From NCBI GenBank assembly GCA_009792885.1, contig WMCF01000006.1, forward strand, positions 3,608,037-3,672,036: a stretch of 64,000 bases of DNA. Reading direction: 5' to 3'. Positions within the stretch are counted from its first letter, which is position 1. Every line of letters starts with the position of its first letter. The stretch is from Eremophila alpestris peregrina (Eukaryota > Chordata > Aves > Passeriformes > Alaudidae). Positions 60,073 to 64,000 of the stretch are shown piece after piece. Below the pieces are notes generated by a model that saw only the letters and a program-made list of their open reading frames with translations, was not told where the DNA came from and ran no database searches. The position numbers and the translations under genes are program-made.

Positions 60073-60078
60073 AATAAA
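60073..60078 (+). terminator. Possible polyA signal of the L6-family gene
   Basis: AATAAA about 1.1 kb after the stop, followed by a T- and G-containing stretch near 60085-60110. The stop-to-signal interval has no competing gene. Confidence 0.4.
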
Positions 60079-61831
60079 CTTTATTCATCCTGAATGCATG
60101 TAGGCAGCTATGAAAACCTGAATATATCTGAAGCACTTGGGAGCCTATTTTTCCTGATTTGTGTTTTCTTAAAGTTGTTCATATTTCTGCATTGTAACAC
60201 TGGAGCAAGCTCTTTAAACACACATTGCAGACATACATGGCTGCTTGTGCTGTCCTCTAATGCAGCATGCAAGATGCATCACATTCTCTTTCATATAAAA
60301 TGGAGAAGACAATGTCAGTTGCCTAGATGATGAGCATATGAACTTTGGAGCATAGTTTCACCCCTAGAAGCAGGAACTTAACCTATAAAAGTTAAATGCA
60401 ACTTCTGTAAAGAAGATAGCATAAGACTTGTTGAAGTTTGCAATCCATCACTAGGTGCATCCAAACCTGCCAGGTGGCTTAAAATGCTCATGTTCGCTGC
60501 CAGCAGTGAAGCATGGAGAGTACAAGCACGCCCAGCAGACAGCAAACCAGGAAAAGAGTTAGAGGTAGTGGGAAATAAGGATATTCATATGTAGTCAGGT
60601 GGAGAGAGACTCCTTCATCAGCACAGGGGCTCCATGAACTCTTCACAGTCCCTAAATACCCACCCTTCCTCATCCTTTAATTTTGACTCCCTGACTCTCA
60701 CCTCTGGGGCAAAGCCAACTTTGGCTGTGCTAGCGCCAGGAGAGGAAGTGATACCCACTGGCACACCTCCAGCATAGAAAAGTAAGTGCACTGTGTTGCT
60801 GCCATCTGCTTGTTCCAGGTTGTCTTGCCCTGGGGATGTCTGTGTGCTCCTGGGAACACCCTCTGTCCTGCCAGCTGTGTGACCACTGGCCTCACTGATA
60901 TATGTAAATATTAAATATTGCTATTCTGAACTTATTTTCTGGTTTAATTTGTGTGGTCTGAAGGACTTGTGAGTTCAGACTACCTCCAATAGGAAGATAA
61001 ATGCAATAACAGAGAAAGCAGAGTTAAATCATCTAACTTGAATCACCATGAAGAAGTCCCTTCTAGGGTAGGCATCAAGATACATAGACCATGGGGAGAG
61101 GCAACAGTGAAAGAGATGCCTAAGGCAAGTGTGAGGCATTGTCTTTCTGAGCAAGGTCCAGTTGTCCACCATGGACAGGAACATCTGGTGCCATTTGAAG
61201 TGCAGCAAAGAACCCATTCACAGATGTCCAGAGATCCAAAGTCTCATCTGGAGCTAACATCATGAAGGTGTGGATGACCAAAGCAAACAGCTGTCTCTTG
61301 CAAACACAAGCATGCTAACATTTCATTTAATATGAAAATACATAAAAGTTACTAAAATTAGATTAAATCATTTCAGCTCATGCTTTGTTGGATCCCTCAA
61401 ATCGCCTTTTACATGAGTCAAAGCCTGTGCTCTCAGAAGTGTCACCAGAGCCTTCTGCAGGAGCCAGCACACTGCACCAGAGGCAGCTTCTCGTGCTGAG
61501 CACTGCAGGGAGACCTGCAAACCCAAGCTCTTCTGGTGGGCAAGGCTTCAAAAGAAAATGTCTACATAATACTAAATATAATAAAAACTTTGATTTGAAC
61601 AGAGTGTTGGCCTGACTGAAGATATGGTGCTCCAGAATTAGGAATACTACAGATTTTAAATTATTGGCTTGGGGTTTTCTCCAAAAAGGAAAGAATTCTT
61701 TCAGGGAAATCTCCTAGCAAAGAAAAAGAGCAATTTTGTCCGTGAAATGTTTTTTTGTATTGTATACATGAAGAACTTAGTAAAACTAAGGAACTCATCC
61801 TTCTATATCTAACTTTTTTCTATATTCATCC

Positions 61832-61861
61832 ATCTATCTATCTATCTATCTATCTATCTAG
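61832..61861 (+). repeat. CTAT tetranucleotide repeat
   Basis: About seven uninterrupted CTAT units; likely length-variable between individuals. Confidence 0.95.
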
Positions 61862-62968
61862 TACCTATCAACTTTAAATAATTAACAGTCAAAAACTACC
61901 CAGACATAAAGACAAAAATACTTGTGTAATTTTGATATTAATTCACTATGCAATCACACTACACAGGCTCTGATTGAAGGACTTAAATATGTTGGGTTCG
62001 CATTAAATTATCCATCTCTGTCCTGCATTTGAAACTCATGCAGGAGATCAGCCACTCGCAATTAGAACTGACTTGGGATCGGAATAAAACTTTAGACCAA
62101 GCACATCATCTGAAAAATGCAAATGTTTGTGACCAACAGCCCAGTGTTTCAGCTGTCAGGATCAAGGACACAATACCTGGGCTGGACACCACAGACTAGT
62201 TGCTACCCGCTCATTTCAGGAGGAATTGTCAGCTCATTTTGATGCAAATGCCTTAGATGCCTCAGGCCCCGGCACCCAATGTTCTCGATTTTTTTGGCTT
62301 GCAGAACAAAGTAAACCAGTGAGAGGTTGATCCTTGCAGACCTCAAAGTGCCATGGCCTCTGCTCTACTGTCCCAGTCCCAGTCCTGTGCCTCTGCTCCC
62401 AGGTGAACTCTTCTGTGCAAACAAATTTTTAAAAATCTCAAATGGAATTAAAAAACCCCCAAACCTTTCCACACTCTCAGAGTACTTTACTTCATTTCCT
62501 ACAGAGCATCAGCTCTTTGGGCTTGTCCCTTTCCAGAGAAGTGACATCCACCCTTCAGAAATGCCCTTCCCTGTAGGACCTCTCTCACCTGAAAGCACCC
62601 CTTTAGTCCTGAGCCCATGGGCCACAGAGAGCCATCTAAAGCCCATCAGCAATAATGTAGCACATTTAGCCCACAGAGGCAGAGCAAAGGCATGGTCTTA
62701 GGCACAGAGGCCACTGCTTTGAACATTTTTATTTCTCCCTGTCGGTCAGCTTCAAAGCTGAGTAGCTCACTACAATGCTTACATTTACAAAGCTGTAAGT
62801 GCTCACTACGGTGCAGATCATTTCTACAATACATAGAAAACCTCATTGATACACAGCACTCCTCACTTTCTTTTAAGTATTCCTCTATTCTTATCAACAA
62901 CCCATGTCAGAGTCTGTTCCATCAAGGTCAGCTAATGAGGTGGAAGAGTTAAGAGGTCATCTGAGTGT

Positions 62969-63293
62969 CATAGAATCACAGAATGGTTTGAGTTAGAAGG
63001 GACCTTACAATCATCCAATTCTAACCCCTTGGCACAGGCACCTTCCACTAGATCAGATTGCTCAGAGCCCTGTCTAACACAGCCTTGAACACTTCCAGGG
63101 ATGGGGCATCCACAGCTTCTCTGGGCAACCTGTGCCAGTGCCTCACCACCCTCACAGTAAAGAATTTCTTCGTAATATCTAATCTAAACCTGCTGTCTTT
63201 CAGTTTAAAGTCATTACTCCTTGTCCTGTCACTACATGCCCTTGTAAAAAGTTGCTCCTCAGTTTTCCTGTATTCCCTTCAGGTACTGGGAAG
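62969..63293 (-). mobile_element. CR1 LINE fragment
   Basis: Starts with TAGAATCACAGAATGGTTTG, then GGGATGGGGCATCCACAGC, CTCTGGGCAACCTGTGCCAG and CCCTTCAGGTACTGG: a well-kept inverted CR1 3' region. Confidence 0.9.
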
Positions 63294-64000
63294 AACTTGT
63301 ATCCTCTTAGCTCAGAACTGTTGGAGATACACCAGCATATCTTGGCTGCTATTGCAGGAGGGCAAGGTGTCTCCATCAGGAACTGTAACCTCTGCTTTGC
63401 CAAGCGGACATCTCAGAGGTTTTATAGCATCTCATGTGACACCAGCCATCTCTATGTGAGCATTCAAATCAAGCTCTGAAACGTCTACAGGGTACAGTGA
63501 CACTGCTCTTTAGAAGCAACCATGAGTTCATAAATCTGAGACCTGTCCTCACTTTGTCCTGCCTCACAAGACTAGAAACAGGTCAGTCAATCACCTCCTA
63601 ACACTGTGTAATTTTTCCCCATGGGTTACTCTGGGAGCTTGAAGTGAGCAGCACAGCAGCTGGCACCCAAAGCTACAGCCCCCCATCATGAGCAGGGAGT
63701 AAAGCCCACCTCAAAAATCTCTTCATTGGTGAGATTTCTTTTTTTGTTTTTCCTCCTTAAAATAGATGCATTAGCTGAGAGTCATTTAATGGCAAAAGAG
63801 TACAATGACAGATTTGGTGAGGAACTGGACTTCTTTATATAAGTTTGATGTTTACAATCCTTCTTCCTTGCACTGTATATCAGCAAAAACACTCCAGATT
63901 CAGATGAACTACCTTACACATCCTCTAAGTCTCCTTCATCCCATCATGCAATGTTTTCACTTACATTGTGCCCGACCACATCTGCCCTCCACCCCTCTGG

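Larger units (their letters stand above)
58954..64000. other. 3' UTR and downstream noncoding region
   Basis: The first 1.1 kb is probably L6-family 3' UTR. After that there is a CTAT repeat at 61.83 kb and a CR1 fragment at 62.97 kb. I looked for exons of another L6 paralogue and found none. Confidence 0.6.

Noticed and set aside
63058..63459. 133-codon plus-strand open frame
   Set aside because: Antisense read of a CR1 3' region, a common source of false open frames in birds.
1..64000. CRISPR arrays, phage, integron or operon structures
   Set aside because: No regularly spaced repeats and no compact gene clusters; the window is vertebrate DNA with long introns.

Overview
This window looks like bird nuclear DNA. 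The evidence is intron-rich genes with GT/AG splice sites, many 3'-truncated CR1 LINE fragments (several with the CR1 terminal octamer repeat), a few degraded MIR-like SINEs, and ceruloplasmin next to an L6-family (TM4SF) gene, as in the amniote HPS3-CP-TM4SF block. The exact bird order cannot be read from the sequence.

Layout. Positions ~365 to 30881 on the minus strand hold the ceruloplasmin gene (CP). I could join 18 coding exons with compatible splice phases throughout. They give 1,065 residues plus one base, and the short final exon is missing or lies off the left edge. All trinuclear-copper histidines and three type-1 copper sites are present. Introns hold CR1 fragments and little else. 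A TATA-like element and GC-rich first exon mark the promoter near 30.95 kb.

Positions 31-45 kb are intergenic. They hold a possible liver-type regulatory cluster (octamer, FOXA-like and C/EBP-like sites near 33.1 kb), MIR-like relics and a tetranucleotide repeat.

Positions 45.1-60.1 kb on the plus strand hold a four-transmembrane L6-family gene, transcribed divergently from CP. It has a likely noncoding first exon, four certain coding exons, an optional tiny fifth coding exon, and a plausible polyA signal at 60.07 kb. The rest, to 64 kb, is noncoding apart from a CR1 fragment and a tetranucleotide repeat.

Function. CP is a secreted, copper-containing ferroxidase that oxidises Fe(II) for loading onto transferrin. 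The L6-family protein is a membrane protein with no obvious link to copper; the two are neighbours by conserved synteny, not a pathway. I found no bacterial, viral or CRISPR-like system. The most interesting biology is in ceruloplasmin domain 2: the type-1 copper site has an axial methionine where human ceruloplasmin has leucine, with further changes around it.
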